Below the pieces are notes generated by a model. The model did not search any database. It had not been told where the DNA came from and saw nothing but the letters and a program-made list of their open reading frames with translations. This document shows positions 1 to 13,337 of a stretch of DNA of 64,000 bases, in pieces. This DNA comes from Rhodopirellula islandica (GTDB lineage Bacteria; Planctomycetota; Planctomycetia; Pirellulales; Pirellulaceae). Made by a program: the position numbers and the translations under genes. The stretch lies in contig NZ_LECT01000044.1 of assembly GCF_001027925.1 (NCBI RefSeq), positions 1 through 64,000 of the forward strand, given 5' to 3'. Numbering within the stretch: the first letter of the stretch is position 1; the number at the start of each line of letters is the position of its first letter.

Positions 1-2
1 AA

Positions 3-729
3 CCCGCCCTGAACGTGACCGTCAATGTCGACGACACCGCGCTGGGCGCGGGCATCGACTCATCGACCAACTTCACGTTGACCGTCACCGACGTCAATGA
101 AGCCCCCACGCTCGGTCTGGCCAATCAAGTCACCACGATCAGCGAAAGTGCGGACCTGTCGTCCGGCATGAAGGTCGCTGACATCGTCGTCACGGATGAT
201 GCCCTCGGCACCGAAACGCTTGCGCTAGTCGGAGCCGATGCGGCCTTGTTCCGCATTGATGGCACAGAGCTCTGGTTGATTGACAACGCCACGCTCGACT
301 TTGACAGCAACAGCGTCCTCGATGTCACCGTTTCCGTGGACGACAACACGGTGGGTAACACGCCGGACGACAGCCAAGCGTTTTCGATCAACGTCACCGA
401 TGTGAACACCGCCCCGGTCGTTTCGCTGAGCCAGAGCGGCGACTCGTTGCCGGAATCCACCGCCACCGGTTCACGCATCAAGATGGCCGACATCATCCTC
501 ACCGATGATGGAACCGGCACGAACACGCTGTCGCTGTCAGGCACCGACGCCGGGCTGTTTGAAATCGACGGCACCGAATTGTTCTGGACCGGTGACTCGG
601 CCCTCGACTACGAATCAAAACCCGCCCTGAACGTGACCGTCAATGTCAACGACACCTCGCTTGGCGCGGGCATCGACTCATCGACCAACTTCACGTTGAC
701 GGTCACCGACGTCAACGAAGCCCCCAGCT
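3..729 (+). repeat. Near-identical direct repeat in the adhesin gene, 618-bp period
   Basis: The segment from base 3 to about 111 recurs from base 621 to about 729 with only a handful of substitutions. The offset is 618 bp, i.e. 206 codons or two cadherin-like modules. The similarity at DNA level points to recent duplication or gene conversion of a two-domain unit. Confidence 0.8.
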
Positions 730-2059
730 TCACCTTGGATTCCCCTCTGACCTTGGTGACCGAAGACGAGGATTTGTCGAGCGGGCTCAAAGTAGCGGAC
801 TTGTTGATCACAGACGATGCGATCGGATCTGAAACCTTTTCACTCCGTGGCGATGATGCCGCGTTGTTTGAAGTGATTGGAACAGAACTGAGACTCAAAG
901 CGGGAGTCGCACTCGACGCCATCACGAACCCAAACTTGGACGTGACCATCGACCTGGATGACGCCAGCCTGGGTGGTGGTCCGGAAGACACGCAAACGCT
1001 GCAGATCCAAGTCACCACCACGAACACACCACCGACGCTCAACAACTGGCAAAACAGTTCGTTTGTCGGCCAGACCATGGAGATACCTGCCTCCGTGTTT
1101 GCGGGGCTATCCGACGACGTGGATGGTCAAACGCTGACGGCTCACCTTCATTCAGGCCCATCCATTGGCACCTTGGACCTGCGCACCAACGGCGGATTCA
1201 CCTTCACGCCGCCTCCTGGATTCATTGGTTCCATCACCTTTGAATGGACGTCGCACGACGGACGCCAACACAGTGCTGCTGCGACGGCCACCCTGACCTT
1301 CCTCCCCATTCCCACCATCCCGACGCCTCCTGCACCACCATCGCCGGATGATGGGTCAGGGTCCAATTCGGATGCGTCTGATAGCGACCAAACGGATTCC
1401 GAATCCGATTCCGATAGCAAAGACGATTCCGAAGACAGTTCCAGCGATTCGGAATCCGAATCCGATTCCGAAGCGGAATCAACCGACGTCCCAGTCGGCA
1501 TTCCCAATGCTGTCACCGGCCCGGATGGAAGCGGGCAACCAGGATCCCAATCGGCTGGTGCCGAAGAGACATCGTCGGAACTCGAACGCATGAACGCCAG
1601 TGTCAACGAGGCTCGGCTTGCGAACGAAGCTGCTGAACGCGAGCACGAATTCGCGAGCACGCAACTTGCACTGGGCCACTCGAGCGGACGCATCCAACGT
1701 TTGGATCTGGATTTCGACTTTGGCTCCGATGGTGCCACCATGACATCCATTGATTACGCCCTGATGAGCCAACCGGGTGAGATGTGGGACCAACTGGACA
1801 ACTACCAACAAAAGGTCAACTCACAAATCAATGGTGACTTGATCGTGGTCGGCACCGCCGGTGCAGCCGCCTCCAGTGTGACCGTGGGTGTCGTTGCCTG
1901 GGCACTGCGAAGTGGATTGCTGTTATCAGGTTTGATCGCCCACATGCCCGCCTGGAGTGCCGTGGACCCGTTGTTGATCATGCAAGGGTTCTCTGGAAAC
2001 GGTGACGGAGAAACTCTCGAAGAACTCATGGACCGCCACGATAAAGCGATGACAGACGA

Positions 2060-2063
<4 letters not shown>
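3..2063 (+). CDS. Cadherin-like repeat surface adhesin, C-terminal part (5' partial)
   Basis: The reading frame is open from the first base, so the start lies upstream. The visible ~687 residues begin with cadherin-like repeats of about 103 residues, recognisable by recurring ALxVTVxVDD, TLTVTDVNEAP and LxxTDDxxGTxTLxLxGxDAxLFxIDGTEL blocks. They are followed by a tandem-95-like domain (about residues 345-430), a Pro patch, and an acidic Asp/Ser/Glu run near 1371-1485 typical of a disordered spacer. The C-terminus has a hydrophobic stretch (about 1845-1945) and an AWSxxDPLL motif; I recall similar ends on giant planctomycete adhesins. It probably acts at the cell surface in calcium-dependent adhesion (inference). 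Its stop overlaps the start of the histidine kinase by 4 bp, so the two are translationally coupled. Confidence 0.85.
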
Positions 2064-5023
<2,960 letters not shown>

Positions 5024-5237
5024 TCCCACGAACCGGAAGTTCCCCAGGCATCAGCGCCTTCGCACACTCGTTTCCCTGCACCGCTGCAACCGTTGTAACC
5101 GCACAGGTCGGTCGGGGGGCAAAAAGCAATCCGCGACATTTTCAATCGCTTGATCGTTCGCTGCACGCCGTGAGGCATGTTTAGGAACGACATCTGTTTC
5201 ACCACGTTTTGAAACCGCTTCCTTCGGAACAAACTCA

Positions 5238-6518
5238 ATGCATGCTCCTAGCACCTCCACCGACACCGCCATCTTCAGCGCGCCGGTTGTCCCAGGAAGT
5301 CATGGTGTTCTCCCGCAAGGAAACTCAGCCAAGCCTGTCGCGGCGTTGCCCGGCAAGGTCATGATTGTGGACGATGAGATCGCCAATGTCCTGGTCGTGA
5401 AGAAGTACCTGGAACGAGCCGGCTACCGCGACTTTGAAACCACGACCGATTCCACGTCGGCGTTTCGGATCCTCGAAACCAGCATGCCAGATGTGCTGTT
5501 GCTCGACATCAACATGCCCAACGTCGATGGCATCCAAGTCTTGGAGCGGGTTCGACAAGACCCCCGTTTCAAACACCTGCCCGTGTTGATCCTCACCGCC
5601 AACACCGACGAACGAATCAAATTGGTGTGCTTGGAATTGGGCGCGACCGACTTTTTGCTCAAACCCGTCGACCCAATGGATTTGACGCCTCGCGTTCGCA
5701 ACTCACTGCAAAACAAAAACTTCCAAGACCGACTGCAACACCACGCCGCTGAACTCGAACTCAAAGTCGAACAACGCACCCGGGAACTCGAAGCCTCCCG
5801 TCGCGAAGTCATTTACTGCTTGGCTCGCGCCGCCGAAATGCGTGACAACGACACCGGCAACCATGTGATCCGAGTGGGACGCTTCGCCGGAATCATCGCC
5901 GCCGGAATGGGATTGCCCGATTGGTTTGTTCGCGACATCGAAATGGCCGCGCAGCTGCACGACGTGGGCAAGATCGCCATCCCCGATGCGATCCTGTTGA
6001 AGCCTGGCAAACTTGAACCAGAAGAGTTCGATGTGATCCAAAATCACGTCAAATTCGGGCACCAAATCATCCAACCCCACACCAGCACCGATGCTCGCCG
6101 GATGCGAACCCACGTCGAGCTCGGCGCCGACATGCTCAGCAACGGCAGCGCGCTCATGCGACTGGCCGCCAGCATCGCGCAAACCCACCACGAGAAATTT
6201 GACGGTTCGGGATACCCGCTCGGATTGGCCGGAAACGATATCCCACTCGAAGGCCGAATCACCGCCGTCGCCGATGTGTTCGACGCACTCTCCGCCGAAC
6301 GGCCCTACAAAAAAGCCATGCCCCGCGAGAAGTGCTTCTCCATCCTGGAAGAAGGCCGCGGCACCCACTTCGATCCCGACGTCTTGGACGCCTTCTTCGA
6401 ATGCACCAAAGAGATCGTTCGCGTGCAGCTCGACTACATGGATCACTGCGAACCCACGCCCGCGACCACCACGGCCCAACCCACGACCACGGCCCCGCCC
6501 AGCAACAACGAAGCCTAA
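5238..6518 (+). CDS. Response regulator with HD-GYP phosphodiesterase output
   Basis: 426 residues. The N-terminal receiver domain (~35-150) has phospho-Asp90 in LLLDINMPNVDG. A coiled-coil linker (~165-190) leads to an HD-GYP domain (~195-385) with His241-Asp242 and the signature G325-Y326-P327 (HHEKFDGSGYP upstream). RpfG-type HD-GYP proteins hydrolyse cyclic di-GMP, which controls attachment versus motility. Both signature motifs are intact, so it is predicted active. Placement behind an adhesin and a hybrid kinase with Hpt domains suggests one circuit linking cyclic di-GMP to adhesion (inference). The C-terminal Pro/Thr-rich tail (last ~20 residues) is low complexity. Confidence 0.93.
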   Translation: MHAPSTSTDTAIFSAPVVPGSHGVLPQGNSAKPVAALPGKVMIVDDEIANVLVVKKYLERAGYRDFETTTDSTSAFRILETSMPDVLLLDINMPNVDGIQVLERVRQDPRFKHLPVLILTANTDERIKLVCLELGATDFLLKPVDPMDLTPRVRNSLQNKNFQDRLQHHAAELELKVEQRTRELEASRREVIYCLARAAEMRDNDTGNHVIRVGRFAGIIAAGMGLPDWFVRDIEMAAQLHDVGKIAIPDAILLKPGKLEPEEFDVIQNHVKFGHQIIQPHTSTDARRMRTHVELGADMLSNGSALMRLAASIAQTHHEKFDGSGYPLGLAGNDIPLEGRITAVADVFDALSAERPYKKAMPREKCFSILEEGRGTHFDPDVLDAFFECTKEIVRVQLDYMDHCEPTPATTTAQPTTTAPPSNNEA

Positions 6519-6832
6519 GCAGGTCGGCAGGAATGATCGGGCATCATCATGTGAGCCATTCGGCGTTCACCCCGGTTGGACGTGGGAGCAACGACGCTTA
6601 CCCAAACAGTCCAAATGCCGAAAGACTCCTGCCTACCTGCCTAACAGGCTTCGCCCCGGCTTTTCCACTCGCTGCACAGGGGCAATCCTCCCGTCCCAAC
6701 CCGCCGCGTCAGCAAGATCGCTCGACCGACTTCGCTAGCGTTCATTCACCGTGTTGGCTGATGCTATCCCAACCCGAATGCGTCAGCGAGGGACCAGGCC
6801 CCCTGCAGGGCATCCCACGGCCACCGACACAA
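6519..6832. other. Intergenic, no gene recognised
   Basis: Between the HD-GYP regulator and the convergent methyltransferase. Reading frames here give no recognisable protein, and I see no strong terminator hairpin. Confidence 0.5.
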
Positions 6833-7759
6833 CTAGCGTTCGTTCCAAACGCGAACAAAGAACCCCGCGTCCAGTTTCCGGCCTGCCTGATCTGGCAACC
6901 GCAATCGCCCGGTCTCGAACTGGAGCGTCCCTCCTGGTCGGACCACGCTCGGAATTCTCTCCGCCAAGTACGTCTGCACATCGACCTGAGTCACGTCCGG
7001 CGAATGCCCCGTGATCAGCAATCGAAACGCATCCGGTTCCAGCAACTTCAGGCTGTCGTCGATCAACGGCCACACATCGCGAGCCAATCGCCACGCCTTG
7101 CCGCTGGGACCGTGCCCGTACGCCGGCGGGTCCATCACAATCGTGTGATAGCGATTTTCGCGGCGGACTTCTCGAGCGGTGAACTTGACCGCATCATCGA
7201 CCAAGAACCGGATCGGTGGATCCTCCCATCCATTCACCTTGGCCGCGTCGCGAGCCGATTGCACGTTCGGTTTGGCCGCGTCCACATGAGCGACCACGAA
7301 GCCCGCCGACACCAGCGCCATCGTGGACGCCCCCGTGTAAGCGAACAAATTCAGAGCCTTCGGGCGATCGTCGGCCGAGATCTCTGGCAACGCATGCGTT
7401 CGCAGCCAATCCCAATTGGACTGTTGTTCCGGGAAGACGCCGATGTGCCCAGCGGGAGTCGGCGCGACCGGCATCCGGAATCCGCCACACTCCACGCTGC
7501 GTCCCGGTGTCCACTCCACCCGATGATTCCAACGTTTTTCATTTTCGTCGAAACGGCTGGCCACCACCTTCCACCGCGCTCGTTGCCTGCTGGCGTGACC
7601 CTCCGCGGCGGGCGAAGGTCGATCGATCAATCGACCTGCAACCCGTTCCAATTTCCGCCCGGCACCAAAATCAACCAGCTCGTACCGATCATCCGTGCGG
7701 CCACCAGCCATCCCCGAGGGAGGTGATTCAGTCGAGCGAGAGGGATCCGAAAAGTTCAT
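6833..7759 (-). CDS. Class I SAM-dependent methyltransferase, RlmI/RlmK-like
   Basis: 308 residues from the ATG at 7759; the frame stays open further upstream, but the extension is not protein-like. SAM-binding motif I is ALNLFAYTGAST and the catalytic motif IV is MDPPAYGHG, a combination typical of the RlmI-like family that makes 5-methylcytosine in 23S rRNA or related RNA targets. The usual N-terminal PUA domain of RlmI is not obvious, so the exact target is open. It is probably part of the native chromosome flanking the integrated element, since it is separated from it by the tRNA. Confidence 0.85.
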   Translation of the reverse strand: MNFSDPSRSTESPPSGMAGGRTDDRYELVDFGAGRKLERVAGRLIDRPSPAAEGHASRQRARWKVVASRFDENEKRWNHRVEWTPGRSVECGGFRMPVAPTPAGHIGVFPEQQSNWDWLRTHALPEISADDRPKALNLFAYTGASTMALVSAGFVVAHVDAAKPNVQSARDAAKVNGWEDPPIRFLVDDAVKFTAREVRRENRYHTIVMDPPAYGHGPSGKAWRLARDVWPLIDDSLKLLEPDAFRLLITGHSPDVTQVDVQTYLAERIPSVVRPGGTLQFETGRLRLPDQAGRKLDAGFFVRVWNER

Positions 7760-7952
7760 GGCGAGCAGTGTATCCCCAACCTCCCGCCTCGTGTCCCCAG
7801 GGCAAATCAATTGTTCACTCCCAACCCGACCGCGTCAGCGAGGGACCGGTCATCCTGCGGAGATTCCCGCGCTCACCCACCAACCATCCCCCATCCGGCA
7901 ATCGACTCTTGTCACACCGCGGCGCGGAAGTTAATCTTTCCGCCACGAAGCC

Positions 7953-7991
7953 CCTGATTCCGCCGCGAGTCCCACTCGCAGCGGAATCAGG
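7953..7991. other. Imperfect inverted repeat upstream of the tRNA fragment
   Basis: Two 18-nt arms (7953-7970 and 7974-7991) pair with a single mismatch around a 3-nt loop, ending 6 bp before the tRNA sequence. No T-tract follows on the plus strand, so it is not a standard intrinsic terminator. It may shape the transcript entering the tRNA or be a relic of the attachment region. Confidence 0.6.
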
Positions 7992-7997
7992 CCCTTC

Positions 7998-8040
7998 GGG
8001 CGATTAGCTCAGTTGGTTAGAGCGCTGCTTTCACACGGCA
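7998..8040 (+). tRNA. tRNA-Val (anticodon CAC), 5' half only; probable attL
   Basis: The 5' acceptor strand GGGCGAT, D-arm GCTC/GAGC with loop AGTTGGTTA, and anticodon arm CTGCT-TTCACAC-GGCA are all present. Position 43 should be G to pair with C27, but the sequence becomes T at 8041 and no variable loop, T-arm or 3' acceptor follows. The gene is therefore cut inside the 3' strand of the anticodon stem. An integrase starts 83 bp later, so this is most likely the left attachment site of an integrated element. The remaining 3' half, or a rebuilt complete tRNA, should lie at the other border. Confidence 0.85.
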
Positions 8041-8123
8041 TCGAGAAACCATCGAAATTGCTTGCTTTTAGGCACTTCCACTCTGAGAATGCACGTATCA
8101 GTGCACGATTCCAGAGGGAACCT

Positions 8124-9110
8124 ATGCCACGCAAACCAAAACCCTACTTCCGCAAGCAAACCAAAACCTGGTACTTCTCCACCGGCGGAAAGCAATTCAA
8201 TCTCGGTAAAGACCGTGAAGCCGCGTTCACGAAATTCTACGAGATGATGGCCGATCAAGAGTGCCTGACGGTTTCGTCTGACACGCTCTACGATCTGTCC
8301 CAAGCCTATCTCGACTGGGTGCAAGCGAACCGCAAAGCCAACACCTACGACAAGCACAAGCACTATCTTGCCAGCTTCATTGGCAGTGTTGGCAAGCGGC
8401 TCAAACCGGTGGGACTCAAGCCGTTTCACTTGACCCAGTGGACGAACAAGGACAGTTGGAATTCCAGCAGCCGCCACGATGCCATTTCGATCGTCGGCCG
8501 AATGTTGAACTGGGCCGTCCGTGAAGGCCACCTCTCGTCTAATCCGATTGCCGGCATCAAGAAGCCGAAGATGAAGCGGCGAGAAATCGTCTACACAGCC
8601 GAACAGTGGATCCAGATCAAAGCTCATGCGACTGGTCCGCTGATTGATTTGATCGATTTTCTATGGAGCACAGGATGCCGCCCAAAAGAAGCACGCACCA
8701 TGGAAGCCCGGCATGTGCACGAAGACCTCGTCATCTTTCCCCCGATCGAGTCCAAAGGTGAGGCCGATTCCCGCGTCATTTTCATGGCACCAGAGGCGAA
8801 AAACATCGCTCAAAGGTTAATCAAGCTTCATCCGACAGGGCCGATTTTTCTGAATAGCCGCGGAAATGCGTGGACGAAAGACGCCGTGGTTTGCAGGCTT
8901 AGGAGGATTAGCCGAAAAGTTGGTTTCCGAGTAATCGCATACGGCGCCCGGCACAGTTACGCAACGAATGCGTTGATCCGATCCGTGGATACGGTGTCAC
9001 TTTCCCATTTGATGGGGCACAAGGACACGCGGATGATCAACAACTACGCTCATCTCAGCCAAAACACGAAATTTTTATTGCAGCAGGCGATCGCGGCCCA
9101 GGGTAGCTGA
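8124..9110 (+). CDS. Tyrosine-type site-specific integrase
   Basis: 328 residues. The ATG at 8124 is chosen because AGAGGGA lies just upstream; the longer frame from 8013 runs back into the tRNA sequence. It has an N-terminal SAM-like core-binding domain (~50-150) and a C-terminal catalytic domain with Arg186 (GCRPKEA), Arg276 and His277 (YGARHSYAT), a GHK motif and nucleophile Tyr308 (INNYAHL). The first position of the HxxR box is Tyr273 instead of His, a tolerated substitution. It catalyses recombination at the tRNA-Val site. In the integrated state the host tRNA promoter reads straight into it (inference). Confidence 0.93.
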   Translation: MPRKPKPYFRKQTKTWYFSTGGKQFNLGKDREAAFTKFYEMMADQECLTVSSDTLYDLSQAYLDWVQANRKANTYDKHKHYLASFIGSVGKRLKPVGLKPFHLTQWTNKDSWNSSSRHDAISIVGRMLNWAVREGHLSSNPIAGIKKPKMKRREIVYTAEQWIQIKAHATGPLIDLIDFLWSTGCRPKEARTMEARHVHEDLVIFPPIESKGEADSRVIFMAPEAKNIAQRLIKLHPTGPIFLNSRGNAWTKDAVVCRLRRISRKVGFRVIAYGARHSYATNALIRSVDTVSLSHLMGHKDTRMINNYAHLSQNTKFLLQQAIAAQGS

Positions 9111-9338
9111 TCGACAGCTTAACGTTGGTTGCTGAGCATCTTGATCCAGTCACAGACCTCCGATCTGTATCGGAGAAGGCTTTGGCGGTTAAATGGAAAA
9201 CGTTCTGACGTCTACCAGCGGTAAAAACTCGTCCCAAAGAAAAAGGCTTGATCGCAACAACTTGCAGCCTTCGCTAGCAATCCGCTTGTGATCTAGATCC
9301 CACCTGTAGATCTGAAGCCGAATTACAAGCGAACGATA

Positions 9339-10313
9339 CTATTCGAGTTGCCGGGTTGATGCGTCGGCCATTCCTCCAATCGCCTCTAGCAAGTCCAGCT
9401 CGATTGAATCTGTAGTGAACCGAACCGCACCGTCGGCGGTCACAATATTTAGACCACCAGTATGATGGCTGCCTGGCGTTTCGAAATGAGGCTTGTTTGG
9501 TGATCTGCAACCGTCACCGCATAGAGAAAAGTGTGTTGAGACTCCGCCTGTGGCCCAACCATCGTGACTGGTCGTTTCGTAATCTCCGTCATCGAGACGC
9601 TGAAGCTCTCCAAGCATTACTGTTTGGGACAAACCATCTAGGATCTCAGAGAACTTCGTTCCGTGATTCATTTTGTAGAAGATGCCTTTGAATTCAGAAA
9701 AGGTTCGTCCTTGGTAGTCCGTCTGCCAGAGTTCGTGAGAGCCGCAGTTGTGGTAACCATTCGTCGAGCCTAGGCAGGCACCATAGTCATTTCCGCCAGA
9801 AAGCCAACCGCGGAACATGATTGTGGGATTGTCTACCGAACTGCGTCTCGAGGGGCAGTAAAGAATTGGAAGGTCCAGCCGAGCAACCGATTCGTTTCCC
9901 ACAACACTCGTCGAAAAATCCCACTTCTCGTATGCAGACGCTAGCTCAACGTGGGGCAGCAACGCCAGGATCCAGCTTGTCCCATGATGCCCGTCTCCTT
10001 GGGCAGCTTCATGCCAAATATTTGCTGCAGGTAAAATCGTTGCGGACCCGCAAACTGGCACGAGATGAATCTCTCGGGTCATAACGACGGGAGGCGGCAG
10101 CGACTTGAATGCGGTCTGGTAGTTATGCAGGCCCAATGCGAGTTGACGCAGGTTGTTTTGGCAACTTGAACGGCGCATTGCCTCACGTGCGGATTGAACC
10201 GCAGGTACGGTGATCGCCACTAAGACACCGATGATGCTTATCACCACCAATAGTTCAACAAGAGTGAATGCGTGTTTGGCTCGTAGCTGCGACCGGCATT
10301 TGTAATGACTCAC
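9339..10313 (-). CDS. DUF1559 pseudopilin-like protein
   Basis: 324 residues from a GTG at 10313, chosen because GGGGAGGAA sits immediately upstream. A type IV prepilin-like leader ([17 protein letters not shown]) provides an N-terminal membrane helix. This is followed by the DUF1559 hallmarks: [20 protein letters not shown] just after the helix and a C-terminal block ([14 protein letters not shown], normally H.GG.N.l.aDGSV.F). The family is hugely expanded in planctomycetes and its function is unknown; export by a pseudopilin-type machinery is inferred. It is the last gene of a three-gene operon with an esterase 19 bp upstream. Confidence 0.93.
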   Translation of the reverse strand: MSHYKCRSQLRAKHAFTLVELLVVISIIGVLVAITVPAVQSAREAMRRSSCQNNLRQLALGLHNYQTAFKSLPPPVVMTREIHLVPVCGSATILPAANIWHEAAQGDGHHGTSWILALLPHVELASAYEKWDFSTSVVGNESVARLDLPILYCPSRRSSVDNPTIMFRGWLSGGNDYGACLGSTNGYHNCGSHELWQTDYQGRTFSEFKGIFYKMNHGTKFSEILDGLSQTVMLGELQRLDDGDYETTSHDGWATGGVSTHFSLCGDGCRSPNKPHFETPGSHHTGGLNIVTADGAVRFTTDSIELDLLEAIGGMADASTRQLE

Positions 10314-10332
10314 TCTTCCTCCCCTCAGGTTG

Positions 10333-11172
10333 TCACTGCTTGAACAGCCATTCAAGGTACTTATTCGAAGGCTGCCTGACAACTTGAAAACTGTTGTGGC
10401 CAACGTTCTCCAGAATGGTCAACTTAGCTTTTCCGTTTGCGGCCAAGGCCGCGTCGACCATTTCCTGCGATTGCTCGGGAGGAACGACGCCATCGTTTTC
10501 ACCGTGGATAGCCCAGACGGGAGTGCGGGCGATCGCGTCCGCCGCGCTCGGATCACCACCGCCGGCGACGGCAATGCAGCCGGCGAATCGATCCGGCATC
10601 TCCGCTAGGTAGTGCCAACAACCGTAGGCTCCCATCGAGTATCCCACCAGATAGATCCGAGACTCGTCGACCGCTTCTGATTCGACCAGTTCCATGATGA
10701 TCCCAAGCACCGCACTTTGAATATCGAGCGGACCGCTCGATCGCCAATTTAGATTCTCAGGGCATTGCGGGGCGATCACGTAACAAGGCTGCGACGACTG
10801 GAATGATGGTTCGACGAGGAAGGTGCCCAAGGTGCTCAATTGAGCACGGCAATCGTTGCCCCGTTCCCCCGACCCGTGCAGCACGATAATCAGCGGCGCT
10901 TTTTGGGCTGCTTGCAAATCGGGCCGGAAAAGCAGGTAGGGCAGAGTGGCCTTTGCTTGTCCAGGTGCAGCAAAGCCCTTCGTTTCGTAACGGGACGCCT
11001 TCTGCTCGATACGCCAGTCGGCCAGCGATTGCTGACCGGATTCCCACAGACCGGGCGCGAACCAAAGAACAACATCCGCAGCGAGCCAGACCAGAAACAG
11101 TTTTAGGAACAATCTTCTGCGTCCATCGCTGGCCTCGCAAGTCGCACTAATTGCATCGGCGTCGCTATTCAT
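10333..11172 (-). CDS. Membrane-anchored alpha/beta hydrolase (esterase)
   Basis: 279 residues from the ATG at 11172, which overlaps the end of the preceding gene by 8 bp; a TTG at 11214 is an alternative. It has an N-terminal membrane anchor ([17 protein letters not shown]), then an alpha/beta hydrolase fold with the oxyanion HG ([11 protein letters not shown]), nucleophile Ser in GYSMGAYG, acid Asp in HGENDGVV and catalytic His in VGHNSFQ. This resembles PHB-depolymerase/phospholipase-carboxylesterase type predicted esterases. The substrate is unknown. The anchor suggests action on the periplasmic side. Confidence 0.87.
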   Translation of the reverse strand: MNSDADAISATCEASDGRRRLFLKLFLVWLAADVVLWFAPGLWESGQQSLADWRIEQKASRYETKGFAAPGQAKATLPYLLFRPDLQAAQKAPLIIVLHGSGERGNDCRAQLSTLGTFLVEPSFQSSQPCYVIAPQCPENLNWRSSGPLDIQSAVLGIIMELVESEAVDESRIYLVGYSMGAYGCWHYLAEMPDRFAGCIAVAGGGDPSAADAIARTPVWAIHGENDGVVPPEQSQEMVDAALAANGKAKLTILENVGHNSFQVVRQPSNKYLEWLFKQ

Positions 11173-12091
11173 CGGCAGCACCAAACAACTTTCGGATCCA
11201 GTCGTTTGTTTCAATCAATTCGGACGCATCCTTACCGGTCGCAACGCCGACGACAATTCGGTCCCGCACAGCAATAAAAGTCGGTGCGGCGATGAAGGGT
11301 TCTTCGGTGTCCTCCCAAGTGATCACAAATTCATCGCCCGCACCAATCGGCATCGGCGAAACCTCGTTCGGCATGACGGTCCATCGGCCCTCCGCTACGG
11401 AAATACCGATCACGCTCAATGCATCGCGTTGGCCTGCGTTCCGAGATTCCCACTCTGCCGCCACCTCGCGGCAATGCTCACAATCTGGCCTTAGCATCAC
11501 AACTAATGCATCGCCCGTCGCAGGCATGGCTTCGGCAAATTTCTCGTCACAGAGTAGCGGAAACCACATCCCGATCAGGTTATCGCCAAACCACGTCGGA
11601 ATTTCGTTAGGGCTACTGATCCGCTCAATCTGCCACATCGTCCCACCAGCGGCGAGCAAACCAGCGGTAACTGCAATGCCAGCCGGCATAAACAAGTGGC
11701 GTCGCAGAAGATTAAAGCCTTCGCGAAGTTGATGCTGTCCCAGCCCGCGACTGCAAAGCAGCAGCCCAACTACCGCCAGGTCGACGATCAAAGGCACACC
11801 CTTCGGTGTTCGTGCCCCGAAACAGCCGCAGTCGGCTTGAGTCAACCACGCCCACGCAGCGATGCAAGCAAGCGCGGAAAACACCAGCAAAGCAAAACGA
11901 TGGGCAAAGCGTGGCGGTGCCATCGCGATCAATACTGCGGCGAACACCTCAAACCCAACCGCAAGCGAAAGCCGCACCGGCGATGCGAGCAAACCGCCCG
12001 ACCCCAGAACCGCTGACGCACCAAGCATTTTCAACGCAGCAGTCAGCATCAGAAGAACGCTTAGGCAGATCCGCCCCGCATCGAAAAGCAT
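11165..12091 (-). CDS. MauE/DoxX-like membrane protein fused to a thioredoxin-like domain
   Basis: 308 residues. The N-terminal half has about four membrane helices with the DCGCFG motif characteristic of MauE/DoxD-like proteins in this phylum. A fifth membrane segment (~130-150) leads to a C-terminal thioredoxin-like domain whose redox motif is CEHC (LRPDCEHCREV). MauE proteins support disulfide formation in exported enzymes, so the fusion is probably a periplasmic thiol redox device (inference). It is the first gene of the operon with the esterase and the DUF1559 protein. Those two genes are close behind, which suggests a secreted product that needs disulfides. Confidence 0.85.
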   Translation of the reverse strand: MLFDAGRICLSVLLMLTAALKMLGASAVLGSGGLLASPVRLSLAVGFEVFAAVLIAMAPPRFAHRFALLVFSALACIAAWAWLTQADCGCFGARTPKGVPLIVDLAVVGLLLCSRGLGQHQLREGFNLLRRHLFMPAGIAVTAGLLAAGGTMWQIERISSPNEIPTWFGDNLIGMWFPLLCDEKFAEAMPATGDALVVMLRPDCEHCREVAAEWESRNAGQRDALSVIGISVAEGRWTVMPNEVSPMPIGAGDEFVITWEDTEEPFIAAPTFIAVRDRIVVGVATGKDASELIETNDWIRKLFGAADE

Positions 12092-12598
12092 TGCTTTGAA
12101 ACCTGCCCATGTTCTGAACGTTTATTTCAGGATCTGCCGTCCGCCAAGGTTACCGTATATTTGCAACTATCGCGATGACAACGAACCCGCACGAACGCGT
12201 GTCGCAGGAAGACAACGCGTGTCGCGAACTTGATTGAACGTTCTCGCAGGCACCGGACAGGGCGACCGACACGTCGAACTCACCGGAGCGATTTAGTCGA
12301 TTGCCCCAAACTGCGTGTTGCTGGCTTGTGACATCGGTTTTCTTCGGAGGCACCGGAACAAAGCCCTTCAAGCCAATAATCAGCGTTTTGGCACGCCCCA
12401 CACCTCAGCGAGAATTCCCAGCGGTTGACCGAACTGCACCTCGTGCAATAGACTGCCGTAGCAGCAGCGATTCCAGAAGCGGCCCTCCTTCAGGATTGCT
12501 CTTGCTAAAGATGTCGTTTGGGCATTTGGGTGCGAAAGTGGGAGCATCCAATCGGTTCGGTCTTCTATAGGTTTTAGTTGCTCTTACAGTAAAAAATT
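12092..12598. other. Intergenic region between divergent operons
   Basis: Separates the MauE operon (minus strand) from the small secreted protein gene (plus strand), so promoters for both probably lie here. No convincing protein or RNA gene is seen; frames in both directions look non-coding. Confidence 0.5.
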
Positions 12599-13105
12599 AT
12601 GTCGCACTCGAAAAAATCAAAGGTTCTGTGCTTGGCCCTGGGAATATGCGCCGCTGTATTGTGGAAAGCGGCGATTTCCGCACAAGAGTCACCACAAAGA
12701 TGCGAGCCCCCGAAGACCTATCCTACAGGCCCTGACCCCGCGGGTGAATGTTGGTTCAATCCTATTTTGCAAGATTGTGGAATGGCGCCCGGCGCAGATG
12801 AACACTGCGGGGATTTTGTCGACCAAAATTTTGACGAAGGTACATGTGTTGACTCGGTGTATAATAACTCCTGTTCGACGACCGATGACGAAGGGGAACC
12901 GATTGAAGAGAATTTAACCATCATTACAGGAATCGAAACATGTTACGGAGACGGGGACGGCGGGTGCGAATGTGTTTATTATCTTCCAGTACCGCCTAGG
13001 ACGCGTGTCGAAACGGTTCAAGGCTGCCGTACGATCGAACTGGGCGTAGCGTCAAGCGGTTTCCAAGCGGAGTCAAAAGCCTTTGTTGCGCTGATTTCTT
13101 TGTAA
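12599..13105 (+). CDS. Small Cys-rich secreted protein, unknown function
   Basis: 168 residues with a typical signal peptide (VLCLALGICAAVLWKAAISA, cleavage near residue 29). The mature part is rich in Cys (about 13) and acidic residues, including a CYGDGDGGCECVYY segment. I do not recognise a family. No clear Shine-Dalgarno sequence precedes the ATG, which is common in this group. The Cys content suggests a disulfide-stabilised exported protein. It is the first of three plus-strand genes of noticeably lower GC than the neighbourhood. Confidence 0.65.
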   Translation: MSHSKKSKVLCLALGICAAVLWKAAISAQESPQRCEPPKTYPTGPDPAGECWFNPILQDCGMAPGADEHCGDFVDQNFDEGTCVDSVYNNSCSTTDDEGEPIEENLTIITGIETCYGDGDGGCECVYYLPVPPRTRVETVQGCRTIELGVASSGFQAESKAFVALISL

Positions 13106-13337
13106 AGCCATCAGGACGAAGTGGAATGCGGTCCATGCCCCTACGCAGGGTTACAGGAGGTGCACAACTTGTTTCTGCATGTAAAAGTTAATGGCGTTGA
13201 CTGCATTACCAGTGGGTGTGTATGGATAAAAAGCCTTCAGTCCTCGATTCTAGTCCATGCTTTACAGCTTGCTTGGCACAGCCTGCCTAGCGGTTGCATT
13301 GGCACTTCAAATGCAGTCCCGGAGTTCTTTCGTAGGT

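Noticed and set aside
5703-6479. 258-codon antisense frame across the HD-GYP gene
   Set aside because: Shadow of a strongly conserved gene.
6332-7726. 464-codon plus-strand frame spanning the end of the HD-GYP gene and the methyltransferase
   Set aside because: Rich in Pro/Arg/His with no domain; opposite strand encodes a clear methyltransferase.
7953-7991. Hairpin before the tRNA taken as an intrinsic terminator
   Set aside because: No T-tract after it on the plus strand and it lies upstream of, not after, the gene on that strand.
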